DNA of 64,000 nt. Origin: Mycobacteroides saopaulense (GTDB lineage Bacteria; Actinomycetota; Actinomycetes; Mycobacteriales; Mycobacteriaceae). Of the stretch, positions 9,322 through 19,065 are shown piece after piece. The stretch spans positions 1,054,001-1,118,000 of the forward strand of contig NZ_CP010271.1 in NCBI RefSeq assembly GCF_001456355.1, in the 5' to 3' direction. Numbering within the stretch: position 1 is the stretch's first letter; every line of letters begins with the position of its first letter. The notes below the pieces were generated by a model. The model saw only the letters and a program-made list of their open reading frames with translations. It ran no database searches and had not been told where the DNA came from. A program made the position numbers and the translations under genes.

Positions 9322-9384
9322 GCCGACACGCCGTGTTGTGGCGGGAACGTGCGATACGAACCCGCCGCAACACGGCGTGTCGAC
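9322..9384. terminator. Inverted repeat downstream of fadA3
   Basis: Arms 9322-9345 and 9361-9384 match at 22 of 24 positions around a 15-base loop. The structure begins 13 bases beyond the fadA3 stop on the minus strand, so it is most likely the fadA3 terminator. There is no long T-run. Its size is similar to the GAGATGACA palindromes elsewhere in the window, but its sequence is unrelated. Confidence 0.7.
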
Positions 9385-9396
9385 GAGAAGGGGGAA

Positions 9397-10614
9397 CTAG
9401 GAGAGCCGCTCGATGACCATCGCCATACCCTGGCCGCCGCCGACACACATGGTCTCGACACCAAAGGTCTTGTCGTAGGTGGTCAGGTTGTTCAGCAGGG
9501 TGGCGGTGATGCGGGCACCGGTCATACCGAACGGGTGACCCAGGGCGATCGCACCGCCGGAGACGTTGAGCTTGTCCTCGTCGATACCCAGCTCGCGAGC
9601 CGAGCCCAGCACCTGCACCGCGAACGCCTCGTTGATCTCGAACAGATCGATATCGCCGATCGTCTTGCCCGCGTTGGCCAGTGCGCGCTTGACGGCCTCG
9701 ATCGGTCCCAGACCCATGATCTCCGGGGACAGGCCCGAGACACCGGTGGAGACGATGCGTGCCAGCGGGGTCAGCCCCAGCTCCTTGGCGCGCACGTCAC
9801 TCATCACGACCAGCGCGGCGGCGCCGTCGTTGAGCGGGCAGGCGTTACCGGCGGTGATGGTGCCGTTGGGGCGGAACACCGGCTTGAGCTGGCTGATCGC
9901 CTCGTAGGTGGTGCCGGCGCGCGGGCCGTCGTCCTTGGACACCACGGTGCCGTCGGCGAGGGTCACCGGGGTGATCTCACGCTCGAAAAAGCCATCGGCG
10001 ATGGCCTTTTCGGCCCGGTTCTGGCTGCGCACGCCCCAGTGGTCCTGGTCCTCGCGGCTGATGCCGGTGTGCAGTGCCACGTTCTCGGCGGTCTGGCCCA
10101 TCGCGATGTAGACATCGGGGGTCAGGCCGTCGCCCCGCGGGTCATGCCACTCGGTGGCACCCTGTGCGGCGGTCGCGGTGCGGGCCTCGGCGTCGGCGTA
10201 CAGCGGGTTGTGGCTGTCCGGCCAGCCGTCCGAGGTGCCCTTCGGGAAGCGCGAAACCGTCTCCACTCCAGCGGAAATGAAGACATCGCCCTCGCCGGCC
10301 TTGATGGCGTGGAACGCCATGCGGGTGGTCTGCAACGAGGACGAGCAGTAGCGGTTGACAGTGGTGCCGGGCATGAAGTCGTAGCCCAGCTGCACCGCCA
10401 CGGCACGACCGATGTTGAAGCCGGCCTCACCGCCGGGCTGGCCGCAGCCGAGCATCAGGTCGTCGACGTCCTTGGGGTCGAGTGCGGGCACCTTGTCGAG
10501 GGCGGCGCGCACCATCTGGGCGGCCAGGTCATCCGGCCGCATGCTCACCAGCGAGCCCTTGCCGGCGCGCCCGATCGGAGAGCGGGCAAGGGAAACGATC
10601 ACGGCTTCGGGCAT
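9397..10614 (-). CDS. fadA3: Acetyl-CoA acetyltransferase (thiolase) FadA3
   Basis: This 405-residue thiolase has exactly the length of M. tuberculosis FadA3 (Rv1074c). The acyl-accepting Cys90 lies in NRYCSSSLQTTR, the His region is ALGHPFGMTGAR, and the second catalytic Cys is in ETMCVGGGQGMAM. It cleaves 3-ketoacyl-CoA with CoA, the last step of beta-oxidation. The start at 10614 gives a clean N-terminus (MPEAVIVSLARSPIGRA); the upstream in-frame extension is shadow of the SGNH gene strand. A KstR-like box lies 25 bases upstream. Confidence 0.95.
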   Translation of the reverse strand: MPEAVIVSLARSPIGRAGKGSLVSMRPDDLAAQMVRAALDKVPALDPKDVDDLMLGCGQPGGEAGFNIGRAVAVQLGYDFMPGTTVNRYCSSSLQTTRMAFHAIKAGEGDVFISAGVETVSRFPKGTSDGWPDSHNPLYADAEARTATAAQGATEWHDPRGDGLTPDVYIAMGQTAENVALHTGISREDQDHWGVRSQNRAEKAIADGFFEREITPVTLADGTVVSKDDGPRAGTTYEAISQLKPVFRPNGTITAGNACPLNDGAAALVVMSDVRAKELGLTPLARIVSTGVSGLSPEIMGLGPIEAVKRALANAGKTIGDIDLFEINEAFAVQVLGSARELGIDEDKLNVSGGAIALGHPFGMTGARITATLLNNLTTYDKTFGVETMCVGGGQGMAMVIERLS

Positions 10615-10638
10615 GAAAACTCCTGAATATCGGGGATT

Positions 10639-10652
10639 TAGTACTGGTTCTA
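10639..10652. promoter_or_regulatory. KstR-like palindrome upstream of fadA3
   Basis: TAGTACTGGTTCTA differs at one position from the mycobacterial KstR sterol-repressor consensus TAGAACnnGTTCTA. It lies 25-38 bases upstream of the fadA3 start, a suitable operator position. The single site and the mismatch keep this tentative. Confidence 0.35.
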
Positions 10653-10664
10653 CTCCCCAGGAAT

Positions 10665-11687
10665 CTAATGCAGCGATACGGCGGGCAGATCGTCGGGCTC
10701 GTCGACGCCGGTGGCGATCTCCGTGACGTTGCGCCGCCAGATTCGGCCCAGGACGCGTATCCGGGCGCTCATCGTCTGCGATTCGGCAGCGGCAGACACC
10801 CATGGCAAATCCGGGATGGGTCCACCGGTCCATTCGCCGAGCGAATTCGCCAGGGCCGGCAACAACAGCCGCGCTGCCAGCGCATATCCGGCGGCCGAGG
10901 GGTGATAGTGGTCGTCGGCGAACATCTCTTCTGGTGCCTGCAGGAACTCCGGGGCCAGCAGGTCGGCAAGCGGAACGGGGACGCCGCCGCTGGCTCGCAC
11001 CGCCGCGGCCTGGAAGTGAGCCAGGCGTAGCCCGCGGGAGCGCACCACCGCCCGCAGCGGCTGCGGTATGGCGGTGATCACGCCGAAGTCGGGGCAGGTA
11101 CCCACCACCACAACCGCGCCGGCGGCGCGCAGACGGCGCACCGCATCGCCCAGACGCTGCGCGGAAGCCCGCACCGCGTTGAGCGAGGTCACGTCGTTCG
11201 CGCCGATCATCATCACCGCGGCATCCGGCGGCGGGCCGATGATCGACATGGCGTCGATCTGTGCGGCCAGGCCCTTGGAGGTCGCCCCCGATATCGCCTT
11301 GGTGGACAGCCGGATTCGCTTACCCGACTCTTCGGCCAAGCCACGTGCCAGCAGCACGCCGGGCACCTCGTCGGGGATGTGGCAGCCGTAGCCCGTGGCC
11401 GTCGAATCCCCGAAAATCGCCAGATGCAGGTCGTACTGCACGCCACGGCTGTATTTGGTCACCGGAGCGCCGCCGCGCTCGTACACGCCGTCGGCGACCG
11501 GGGGAGCGTCGTGGGTCTTCGGGATTACCCGGCGCACCTGCCTGGCCTGCGCATTCAGGAAGCTGTACGCACCCCAGACCCCGGTACCCATCGCCGCGCC
11601 CGCGGCCCCGGTGCTCAGGGCTGCCCAGATCGTCCGTCTCCGTGTGGCGAGGATGCTCACGGTGGCTATTTTCACGGACCGCGACAC
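10665..11687 (-). CDS. SGNH/GDSL-type esterase, membrane-anchored (Rv1075c-like)
   Basis: This 340-residue protein has a signal-anchor (Arg-rich start, then hydrophobic residues about 18-38), so the enzyme is probably exported or attached outside the membrane. SGNH motifs are present: AIFGDSTATGYG with the nucleophile Ser, GANDVTSLN with the oxyanion Asn, and DDHYHPSAAGY with the catalytic Asp and His. The M. tuberculosis ortholog Rv1075c is described as a GDSL-family esterase. The start is GTG at 11687; another GTG at 11660 would give 331 residues and still keep the anchor. It diverges from the lipU gene. Confidence 0.87.
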   Translation of the reverse strand: MSRSVKIATVSILATRRRTIWAALSTGAAGAAMGTGVWGAYSFLNAQARQVRRVIPKTHDAPPVADGVYERGGAPVTKYSRGVQYDLHLAIFGDSTATGYGCHIPDEVPGVLLARGLAEESGKRIRLSTKAISGATSKGLAAQIDAMSIIGPPPDAAVMMIGANDVTSLNAVRASAQRLGDAVRRLRAAGAVVVVGTCPDFGVITAIPQPLRAVVRSRGLRLAHFQAAAVRASGGVPVPLADLLAPEFLQAPEEMFADDHYHPSAAGYALAARLLLPALANSLGEWTGGPIPDLPWVSAAAESQTMSARIRVLGRIWRRNVTEIATGVDEPDDLPAVSLH

Positions 11688-11787
11688 ACCGCGCCAGTCC
11701 TCTGACCAGCAACACGGGAAATGAGGCGTGGACGATGCGGTATCGAAAGCGGTTTGTTGCTTGTTGATAGGTATAGTCCATCGGACG

Positions 11788-11804
11788 CTAGCTGGCAGCT
11801 AGCA
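11788..11804. promoter_or_regulatory. 17-base perfect palindrome upstream of lipU
   Basis: GCTAGCTG and its exact complement flank a single central G. The site lies 47 bases upstream of the lipU start in the divergent region shared with the SGNH esterase gene. Its size and placement suggest a dimeric repressor operator; no cognate regulator is encoded next to it. Confidence 0.4.
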
Positions 11805-11850
11805 GTCTGCAGTGGCACAGGACGCTGGCTAGGCAAAGGAGCCTGAACAG

Positions 11851-12936
11851 ATGACCGCACCGAAGCGCGCACCCGAATATGGGCCTGCGGGGTCTGCTGG
11901 ATCCTCGCTGAGTGCCCTGAATACGCTGGTCCGCAGCATCCCGATGAGCGACGGCGCCGCCGTCGAAGTGATCGAGGACGCGGCAAGTCTGGCCGCGCGG
12001 CTACTCGGTTTCGGTGTCCGGATGACGGTGCGCACGGTGCTGCAGATCGGCAGCCACGCCCCCACACTTCCGTACCCGTTTGGGCTGATCGAAGAGCTGG
12101 GCCGCTTCCTGGTTCCCCCGCGCGGCACGGTCAAGGCGACGGTCACCCTGCCGAACACCAATGCGCGGTTGATTCGCGCCAAGGGCGTCGGACCGGCGGA
12201 CGGCACCGGACGCGTGGTGTTGTACCTGCACGGTGGCGCGTTCATCGTGGGCGGGCCAAACACCCACAGCGCCTTGGTGTCCACCATTTCCCAGCACGCC
12301 GACGCGCCGTGTCTGCTGGTCGACTACCGGATGCCGCCCAAGGCCTCCCTGGATCAGGCGATCGACGATTGCCTCGACGGGTACCGCTGGCTGCGCGGGC
12401 AGGGATACGCGCCGGAGCAGATCGTGTTCGCGGGCGATTCGGCCGGCGGTTTTCTCTCGGTGGCGGTGGCCCAGCGGCTCCTCGCGGAGGACGGCGAGGT
12501 GCCGGCCGCGCTGGCGCTCATCTCGCCGCTCATCGAGCTGGATCCCGCGCCCAAGGTCGCCCATGAGAACGCCAAGACCGATGTGATGTTGCCGCCCAAT
12601 TGCTTTGAGGCGCTCGACAAGATTCTTACCAAGGCCGGTGGTGGTATCCCGCCGCGGGAGATCATCGACAAGGTCGACGGCCGGATGCCGCAGACGCTGG
12701 TGCACTGCTCCGGCTCGGAGGTGCTGCTCTACGACGCCCGACTGCTGGGGCGCCGCCTTGCCGAGCAGGGTGTTCCGGTGGAGATCAAAGTCTGGCCCGG
12801 TCAGATGCACGTCTTCCAGGTGGCCACCAAGATCGTGCCCGAGGCCAAGAGATCGCTGGCGCAAATCGGCCAGTACATCCGCGATGCGGTGCCCGAGACT
12901 GCCTCGGCAGAGTTCGTCGCACCCGCCGCGGTCTGA
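11851..12936 (+). CDS. lipU: Alpha/beta hydrolase, hormone-sensitive-lipase family (LipU position)
   Basis: This 361-residue esterase/lipase has the HSL-family oxyanion motif YLHGGAFIVGG and the nucleophile elbow AGDSAGGFLSVAVA. The C-terminal catalytic His is in WPGQMHVFQ and a likely Asp precedes it. HSL enzymes hydrolyse short-to-medium acyl esters. Gene order matches lipU (Rv1076) between Rv1075c and cbs, but this protein is longer, with roughly 60 extra N-terminal residues. The start has a strong AAAGGAG site at 11835-11841. Confidence 0.88.
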   Translation: MTAPKRAPEYGPAGSAGSSLSALNTLVRSIPMSDGAAVEVIEDAASLAARLLGFGVRMTVRTVLQIGSHAPTLPYPFGLIEELGRFLVPPRGTVKATVTLPNTNARLIRAKGVGPADGTGRVVLYLHGGAFIVGGPNTHSALVSTISQHADAPCLLVDYRMPPKASLDQAIDDCLDGYRWLRGQGYAPEQIVFAGDSAGGFLSVAVAQRLLAEDGEVPAALALISPLIELDPAPKVAHENAKTDVMLPPNCFEALDKILTKAGGGIPPREIIDKVDGRMPQTLVHCSGSEVLLYDARLLGRRLAEQGVPVEIKVWPGQMHVFQVATKIVPEAKRSLAQIGQYIRDAVPETASAEFVAPAAV

Positions 12937-12992
12937 TCCCGCGGTAGGTCCTCTGTGCGCGGACCGCTGGCCGGTCTAATAGCGTTAGCGGC

Positions 12993-14402
<1,410 letters not shown>

Positions 14403-14508
14403 ATTTGGCGCCAAATCGTTTCGCGGAAGCCAACCTGTGGAAACGCTGAACGCGTAATGTCCTCTGTTGCTCGACGCTCAGGCGTGTCATACGAACTGGA
14501 GGACAATC

Positions 14509-15087
14509 GTGACCGAAGTTCCACCACCCCCGCCGCAGGATCCGGGTGCATACCCGCCGCCTCCTCCGGCGGCCGGTGCACCAGCCCTGCCGGGCGGTAA
14601 TTTCGAAATCTGGATCCGGCGTGTCGGTGCCTGGATCATCGATCTCATTCCGTACGCAATCCTCGTTGGGATCGGCCAGCTGATCGCCGGTGCGACGATG
14701 ACGTCCGACACCGAGTGCGTTGGTGAGGTCTACGGAGATCCCATGAGCGGCGGCGGGATGAGTTTCACCAGCTGCAGCGCCGGATACACTGGCGTCGGCT
14801 ACGCTGCGCTGTTCGTGTTCTGGCTCCTGGGCATCGGATGGCTCATCTGGAACTGGGGCTTGAAGCAGGGCACCACCGGATCGAGCATCGGTAAGGGCCT
14901 GCTCGGTATCCGGGTCCTCGGAGAGGCGACCGGTCAGCCGATCGGATTTGGCATGTCCGTCGTCCGATCGCTGGCTCACATTCTTGACGCGATCATCTGT
15001 TACATCGGCTTCTTGCTGCCGCTGTTCACCGCGAAGCGCCAGACGATCGCCGACATGCTAGTGAAGACCGTCGTCGTTCCCAAGTAG
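14509..15087 (+). CDS. pra: RDD-family proline-rich membrane protein (Pra homolog)
   Basis: This 192-residue protein begins with a proline-rich stretch of about 25 residues, then an RDD domain: FEIWIRRVGAWIIDLIPYAIL starts the first membrane segment, with further segments near residues 105-125 and 155-180. It matches by position and type the proline-rich antigen homolog Rv1078. The start is GTG at 14509 with a GGAGG site at 14498-14502; the longer frame from 14467 lacks such a site and adds unrelated residues. RDD proteins are poorly defined, and some act in ion exchange. Confidence 0.87.
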   Translation: MTEVPPPPPQDPGAYPPPPPAAGAPALPGGNFEIWIRRVGAWIIDLIPYAILVGIGQLIAGATMTSDTECVGEVYGDPMSGGGMSFTSCSAGYTGVGYAALFVFWLLGIGWLIWNWGLKQGTTGSSIGKGLLGIRVLGEATGQPIGFGMSVVRSLAHILDAIICYIGFLLPLFTAKRQTIADMLVKTVVVPK

Positions 15088-15151
15088 AAGTAATCCGTCA
15101 GGCGGCGCTGGGCTGTCTCACCTTCACCGGTCCGGTATAGGCTCGGACCCG

Positions 15152-16324
15152 ATGAGTGAGCAGCGCAGCGCCGCCGACGCGTCTCGGTGGCAAGGGTTTT
15201 CCACACGGGCCATCCACGGTGGCTTCCACGCCGATCCGCAGACCGGCGCGGTGAACGTGCCGATCTACGCCAGCTCGACCTTCGCCCAGGACGGCGTCGG
15301 TGAGCTGCGTGGCGGTTTCGAATACGCACGCACCGGCAACCCGACGCGTGCGGTCCTCGAATCCTCCCTGGCGGCACTGGAAGACGCCCACTTCGGCAGG
15401 GCGTTCGCGTCCGGGATGGCCGCCACCGACTGCGTGTTGCGCGCCCTGCTGCGGCCCGGCGATCACCTGATCATCCCCAACGACGCCTACGGCGGCACCT
15501 TCCGCCTGATCGACAAGGTGTTCTCGCAGTGGGGAATTAGTCATACACCGGTGCCGGTGGCCGATGTCGACGCCATTGCCGCGGCGATCACCCCCAGTAC
15601 CAAGCTGATCTGGCTGGAGACACCCACCAACCCCCTGCTGAGCATCGCCGACATTGCGGCAGTATCCCAGGTGGCAACCGAGCACTCCGTGAAGCTCTTG
15701 GTGGACAACACCTTCGCCTCGCCCGCCTTGCAGCAGCCGCTGAACCTCGGCGCCGACATCGCGCTGCATTCGACCACCAAATACATCGGCGGACATTCCG
15801 ATGTGGTGGGTGGCGCGTTGCTCACCAACGACGAGGAACTGGACACCGCGTTCGCGTTCCTGCAGAACGGCGCCGGTGCCGTGCCGGGTCCGTTCGATGC
15901 CTACCTGACCTACCGGGGCATCAAGACGCTGGCCTTGCGCATGCAGCGGCACAGCGAGAACGCCCAGGCGGTCGCCGAGTTCCTGGCCGGTCACCCGGCC
16001 GTCGCGCAGACGATCTACCCGGGGCTGGACAGCCACCCCGGGCACGCGGTCGCGGCAAAGCAGATGCGTGGATTCGGCGGCATGGTCAGCGTGCGATTGG
16101 CGGGCGGGCGACAGGCTGCGCTCGACTTGTGCTCGCGAACAGAACTTTTCATTCTGGCTGAGTCCTTGGGCGGTGTGGAGTCGCTGATCGAGCACCCGGG
16201 CGCTATGACGCACGCGTCGACGGCCGGCTCGCTGCTGGAGGTGCCCGAGGATCTGGTGCGGCTGTCGGTCGGTATCGAAGAGGTGGGTGACCTGATCGGC
16301 GACCTGGAACAGGCGTTGCGTTAG
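15152..16324 (+). CDS. metB: Cystathionine gamma-synthase/lyase MetB
   Basis: This 390-residue Cys/Met-metabolism PLP enzyme carries the PLP Lys210 in HSTTKYIGGHSDVVGG. The YARTGNPTR segment near residue 58 and the C-terminal SLGGVESLIEHP are typical of the family. It matches M. tuberculosis MetB (Rv1079, 388 residues). It makes or cleaves cystathionine together with the nearby cbs product, and cleavage gives 2-oxobutyrate, the same product as the adjacent ilvA enzyme. The stop overlaps the convergent GPP34 gene. Confidence 0.95.
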   Translation: MSEQRSAADASRWQGFSTRAIHGGFHADPQTGAVNVPIYASSTFAQDGVGELRGGFEYARTGNPTRAVLESSLAALEDAHFGRAFASGMAATDCVLRALLRPGDHLIIPNDAYGGTFRLIDKVFSQWGISHTPVPVADVDAIAAAITPSTKLIWLETPTNPLLSIADIAAVSQVATEHSVKLLVDNTFASPALQQPLNLGADIALHSTTKYIGGHSDVVGGALLTNDEELDTAFAFLQNGAGAVPGPFDAYLTYRGIKTLALRMQRHSENAQAVAEFLAGHPAVAQTIYPGLDSHPGHAVAAKQMRGFGGMVSVRLAGGRQAALDLCSRTELFILAESLGGVESLIEHPGAMTHASTAGSLLEVPEDLVRLSVGIEEVGDLIGDLEQALR

Positions 16325-16992
16325 CTCATCGAATGCAGGGCCGCAGAGATCACCGCGGCGGTCACCGCGAGATTGACCGCCGGGCCGCGATTGTCGCGAG
16401 TCTGGGCCGCCCATCCGCCGTCGGCGATGGTCTGCGACCACCGGGACACCTGCTGCTTGCCGACGGGATCGAGGCTCAAGATCGCGTCGAATCCGTTGAC
16501 CCCGTGCAGCACTGCGATGATCGCGGCGGTGCTGGGCGCGGGCGGCGCGTAGTGGAACAGCACGTCCGTGACGCCCTGGCGCACGGCATTCGCGCGTTCG
16601 TTGTTGGTCACCGGCCAGTACTTCTCGGGGAAGAGTCGGCTGCCCATGCGGACCGTGTGGATATCGCCGGTGATCTCCAGCCGGTGCAGCATCTGCGAGT
16701 TCACCCCGCGGCCGACCTTGGTGATCGCCTCGGCGGGGCTCATCGGCCGCCGTCGGAGCCGGTGTACGGCACGGTCGAGCACCGGATCGCCCGTATGCGG
16801 GGCGTTGAGCACCAGCAGATGGCCGGCCTTCGCCGGCTCGCCGTGGGTGGCCGGTCGAACGCGTTGGGCCAGAGCAAGATCCAGCACGATGGCGGCGGCC
16901 AGGGCCTGCGAGCGCCGATTCTTGTCCAGCAGCGGCCGTCCCGAGGCATTGTTCAGCAACAGAAGCAGGAGGTCCTCCGCAATCTGTGGCAT
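16321..16992 (-). CDS. GPP34 (GOLPH3/VPS74-like) family protein
   Basis: This 223-residue protein shows the GPP34 pattern: an N-terminal AEDLLLLLLNNASGRPL segment, an internal LDLALAQRV helix, a RRPMSPAEAITKVGR segment, and the central RLFPEKYWPVTNNERANAVRQGV block. Eukaryotic members bind phosphatidylinositol 4-phosphate at the Golgi; actinobacterial members are common, but no role is established. The start at 16992 is the first family-like Met; upstream codons overlap the divergent ilvA gene. Its stop overlaps the metB stop region (TTAG). Confidence 0.85.
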   Translation of the reverse strand: MPQIAEDLLLLLLNNASGRPLLDKNRRSQALAAAIVLDLALAQRVRPATHGEPAKAGHLLVLNAPHTGDPVLDRAVHRLRRRPMSPAEAITKVGRGVNSQMLHRLEITGDIHTVRMGSRLFPEKYWPVTNNERANAVRQGVTDVLFHYAPPAPSTAAIIAVLHGVNGFDAILSLDPVGKQQVSRWSQTIADGGWAAQTRDNRGPAVNLAVTAAVISAALHSMS

Positions 16993-17021
16993 GAGGGGAC
17001 AATAGCGGCAGAACTGGTGAC

Positions 17022-18278
17022 ATGATGCCTGGCATGGGCATTGAGGCAGCGGGAGCAACAGGGTTGGTGTCGGTCCAGGAGATTCAGGAGGTGGCCGATC
17101 GCCTGGCCCCTGTGATACGGCGCACACCGATGGTGGCCTTCCGTGCGCTCAGCGACCGCTGCGGGCACGAGGTGCGGCTCAAGTGTGAAAACTTGCAACG
17201 CACAGGATCTTTCAAACCGCGCGGTGCCTACAACCGGATCAGCCTGCTACCCGGTGACCAGCGGGTGAACGGCGTGGTGGCGGCCAGTGCCGGTAATCAC
17301 GCCCAGGGCGTGGCCTGGGCCGCGACCACGCTGGGCATTCAGTCCACGGTGTTCATGCCGGTCGGGGCCGCGCTGCCCAAGATCGTCGCGACCCGCGCCT
17401 ACGGCGCGACCGTGCACCTCACCGGTGCCACCATCGACGACGCGCTGCTGGCCGCCACGGAGTTCGCAGCCGAGACCGGAGCGGTACTGATCCATCCGTT
17501 CGATCATCGCGACGTCGTCGCCGGGCAGGCCACCGTCGGGCTGGAGATCTTGGAGCAGCTTCCGGAGGTGGGCACCATCGTGGTGCCCGCGGGTGGTGGC
17601 GGGCTCGTCGCGGGTATCGCGGCGGTGGTCAAGGCCGCCCGGCCGGAGGTGCGGATCGTCGCGGTGCAGGCCGCGGGGGCGGCCGCCTGGCCGGTGTCGC
17701 TCAAAGCCGGGCATCCGGTGGCGCTGGAGTCCATGGAGACCATGGCCGACGGCATCGCGGTCGGCAAGCCGGGTGCGGTCCCTTTCGAGCATGTGGCCGC
17801 TTTGGTCGACGACGTGGTGACGGTCAGCGAGGAGGCGCTCTCGCGCGGGCTGCTGCTCTGCCTGGAGCGGGCCAAGCTGGTGGTGGAACCGGCCGGTGCC
17901 GCCGCGGTGGCCGCCCTGCTCACCCTGTCCGCCGAGGAGCTGGGCCTCACCGGATCGGTGTGCGCGGTGCTCTCGGGCGGAAACATCGACCCGCTGCTGC
18001 TCACCCATGTCATAACGCACGGTCTGCGGGCGGCCGGGAGGTATCTGACGGTGCGGGTGACCGTGGCCGACGCGCCGGGTGGTCTCTCGGGTCTCCTGGA
18101 CGTGTTCCGGGGGTCCGGTGCCAGCGTCGTGGACGTCACGCACTGGCGCAACAGTGAGCGGCTGCGGCTGGGCGAGGTGGATGTGTTGGCGACCGTCGAG
18201 ACACGGGGCCCAGAACACCGTCAGGCCGTCCTCGACGCAATCGTCGCGGCCGGCCTGACGGTTCAAGAAGAGCGGTAG
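17022..18278 (+). CDS. ilvA: Threonine ammonia-lyase (threonine dehydratase)
   Basis: This 418-residue fold-type II PLP enzyme deaminates threonine to 2-oxobutyrate for isoleucine synthesis. The PLP Lys65 lies in RTGSFKPRGAYNRI; AASAGNHAQGVAWA and the glycine-rich VPAGGGGLVAGIAAV loop bind the cofactor. A C-terminal ACT-like domain (about residues 335-418) suggests allosteric control. Several close Met starts exist (17022, 17025, 17034). Only 29 bases separate it from the divergent GPP34 gene, so promoters overlap. In M. tuberculosis ilvA lies elsewhere (Rv1559). Confidence 0.93.
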   Translation: MMPGMGIEAAGATGLVSVQEIQEVADRLAPVIRRTPMVAFRALSDRCGHEVRLKCENLQRTGSFKPRGAYNRISLLPGDQRVNGVVAASAGNHAQGVAWAATTLGIQSTVFMPVGAALPKIVATRAYGATVHLTGATIDDALLAATEFAAETGAVLIHPFDHRDVVAGQATVGLEILEQLPEVGTIVVPAGGGGLVAGIAAVVKAARPEVRIVAVQAAGAAAWPVSLKAGHPVALESMETMADGIAVGKPGAVPFEHVAALVDDVVTVSEEALSRGLLLCLERAKLVVEPAGAAAVAALLTLSAEELGLTGSVCAVLSGGNIDPLLLTHVITHGLRAAGRYLTVRVTVADAPGGLSGLLDVFRGSGASVVDVTHWRNSERLRLGEVDVLATVETRGPEHRQAVLDAIVAAGLTVQEER

Positions 18279-18286
18279 GTGAATCC

Positions 18287-18781
18287 TTACTCGTGGTAAG
18301 GCTCGGCGCTGACCAGCGTCACCTTCACCTCGGTGCCGTTGGGCACCGTGTAGCTGCGGGTCTCGCCGACCTTGGCGTCGATCAGGGCCCCACCGAGCGG
18401 TGAGCTGGGTGAGTACACCTCGAGCTTGCCGTCCTTGACGCCCTCCTGGCGGGTGGCGATCAGGAAGGTCTCGGTGTCGCCCTTGTCGCCGTCGTAGTAG
18501 ACCTTGACGACGGAACCGGGCAGCGCGACGCCGGACTGTGTCGGTGCCTCACCCACCTTGGCGTTGTTCAGCAGTTCCTGCAGCTGACGGATGCGCGCCT
18601 CCTGCTGGCCCTGTTCTTCGCGGGCAGCGTGGTAGCCGCCGTTCTCGCGCAGGTCTCCCTCTTCGCGGCGCTCGTTGATCTCGGCGGCGATGACGGGGCG
18701 GTTGGCGATCAGTTGGTCGAGTTCCGCCTTGAGCCGATCATGTGACTCCTGGGTCAGCCAGGTCACCTGGGTGTCGGTCAT
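18287..18781 (-). CDS. greA: Transcription elongation factor GreA
   Basis: This 164-residue protein is identical in length to M. tuberculosis GreA. The N-terminal coiled coil has the acidic tip [19 protein letters not shown] that stimulates RNA polymerase cleavage of backtracked RNA. The C-terminal FKBP-like domain ends with the [15 protein letters not shown] motif. The start at 18781 is the conserved one ([11 protein letters not shown]). The upstream region holds two overlapping hairpins that may act in the leader. Confidence 0.97.
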   Translation of the reverse strand: MTDTQVTWLTQESHDRLKAELDQLIANRPVIAAEINERREEGDLRENGGYHAAREEQGQQEARIRQLQELLNNAKVGEAPTQSGVALPGSVVKVYYDGDKGDTETFLIATRQEGVKDGKLEVYSPSSPLGGALIDAKVGETRSYTVPNGTEVKVTLVSAEPYHE

Positions 18782-18848
18782 GGTGCAGGTACTCCTTGTC
18801 TCAGGCCAGCAACGTCCACTGGCGCTCATCTATCGGGTGCCGGGTTGG

Positions 18849-18914
18849 GTGCATTGCTGCGGGTTTGACTCTCCAAAATGCAGCAATACACGGTCCCAGC
18901 AGGGATCCGTGTAT
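18849..18914 (-). promoter_or_regulatory. Two overlapping hairpins in the greA leader
   Basis: Read toward greA, the first hairpin pairs ATACACGG (18886-18893) with CCGTGTAT (18907-18914), extended inward by TCCC/GGGA around an AGCA loop. The second pairs 18849-18860 with 18880-18891 (11 of 12 positions). The two share 18886-18891, so only one can form at a time. This resembles an attenuator or a protein-binding leader, but no U-tract follows. Confidence 0.4.
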
Positions 18915-18975
18915 CCGCCCAGCATACCACTGTCGCTGTGATGTTCAGCCCATTTTTGATGGAGGTTTGCCCGAT

Positions 18976-19065
18976 GTGAACGTTGCCGACGTGTGGCTGA
19001 TGGCGGTCGGCGCCGTTCTGCTGGGCCGATCGCGGGCAGTTTTGGGTCAGGATGCGATCAGATAG
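18976..19065 (+). CDS. Possible 29-residue small ORF
   Basis: A GTG start follows a GGAGG motif (18961-18965) with a ten-base spacer. The product is 29 residues and mildly hydrophobic (WLMAVGAVLLG). It ends inside the convergent DUF4307 gene. Nothing else supports it, and it may be chance. Confidence 0.2.
   Translation: MNVADVWLMAVGAVLLGRSRAVLGQDAIR

Noticed and set aside
15098..17041. Long open frame (647 codons) opposite metB and ilvA
   Set aside because: It is antisense to well-matched metB, lacks any family motif and has the Arg/Gly/His-rich composition of a high-GC shadow frame.
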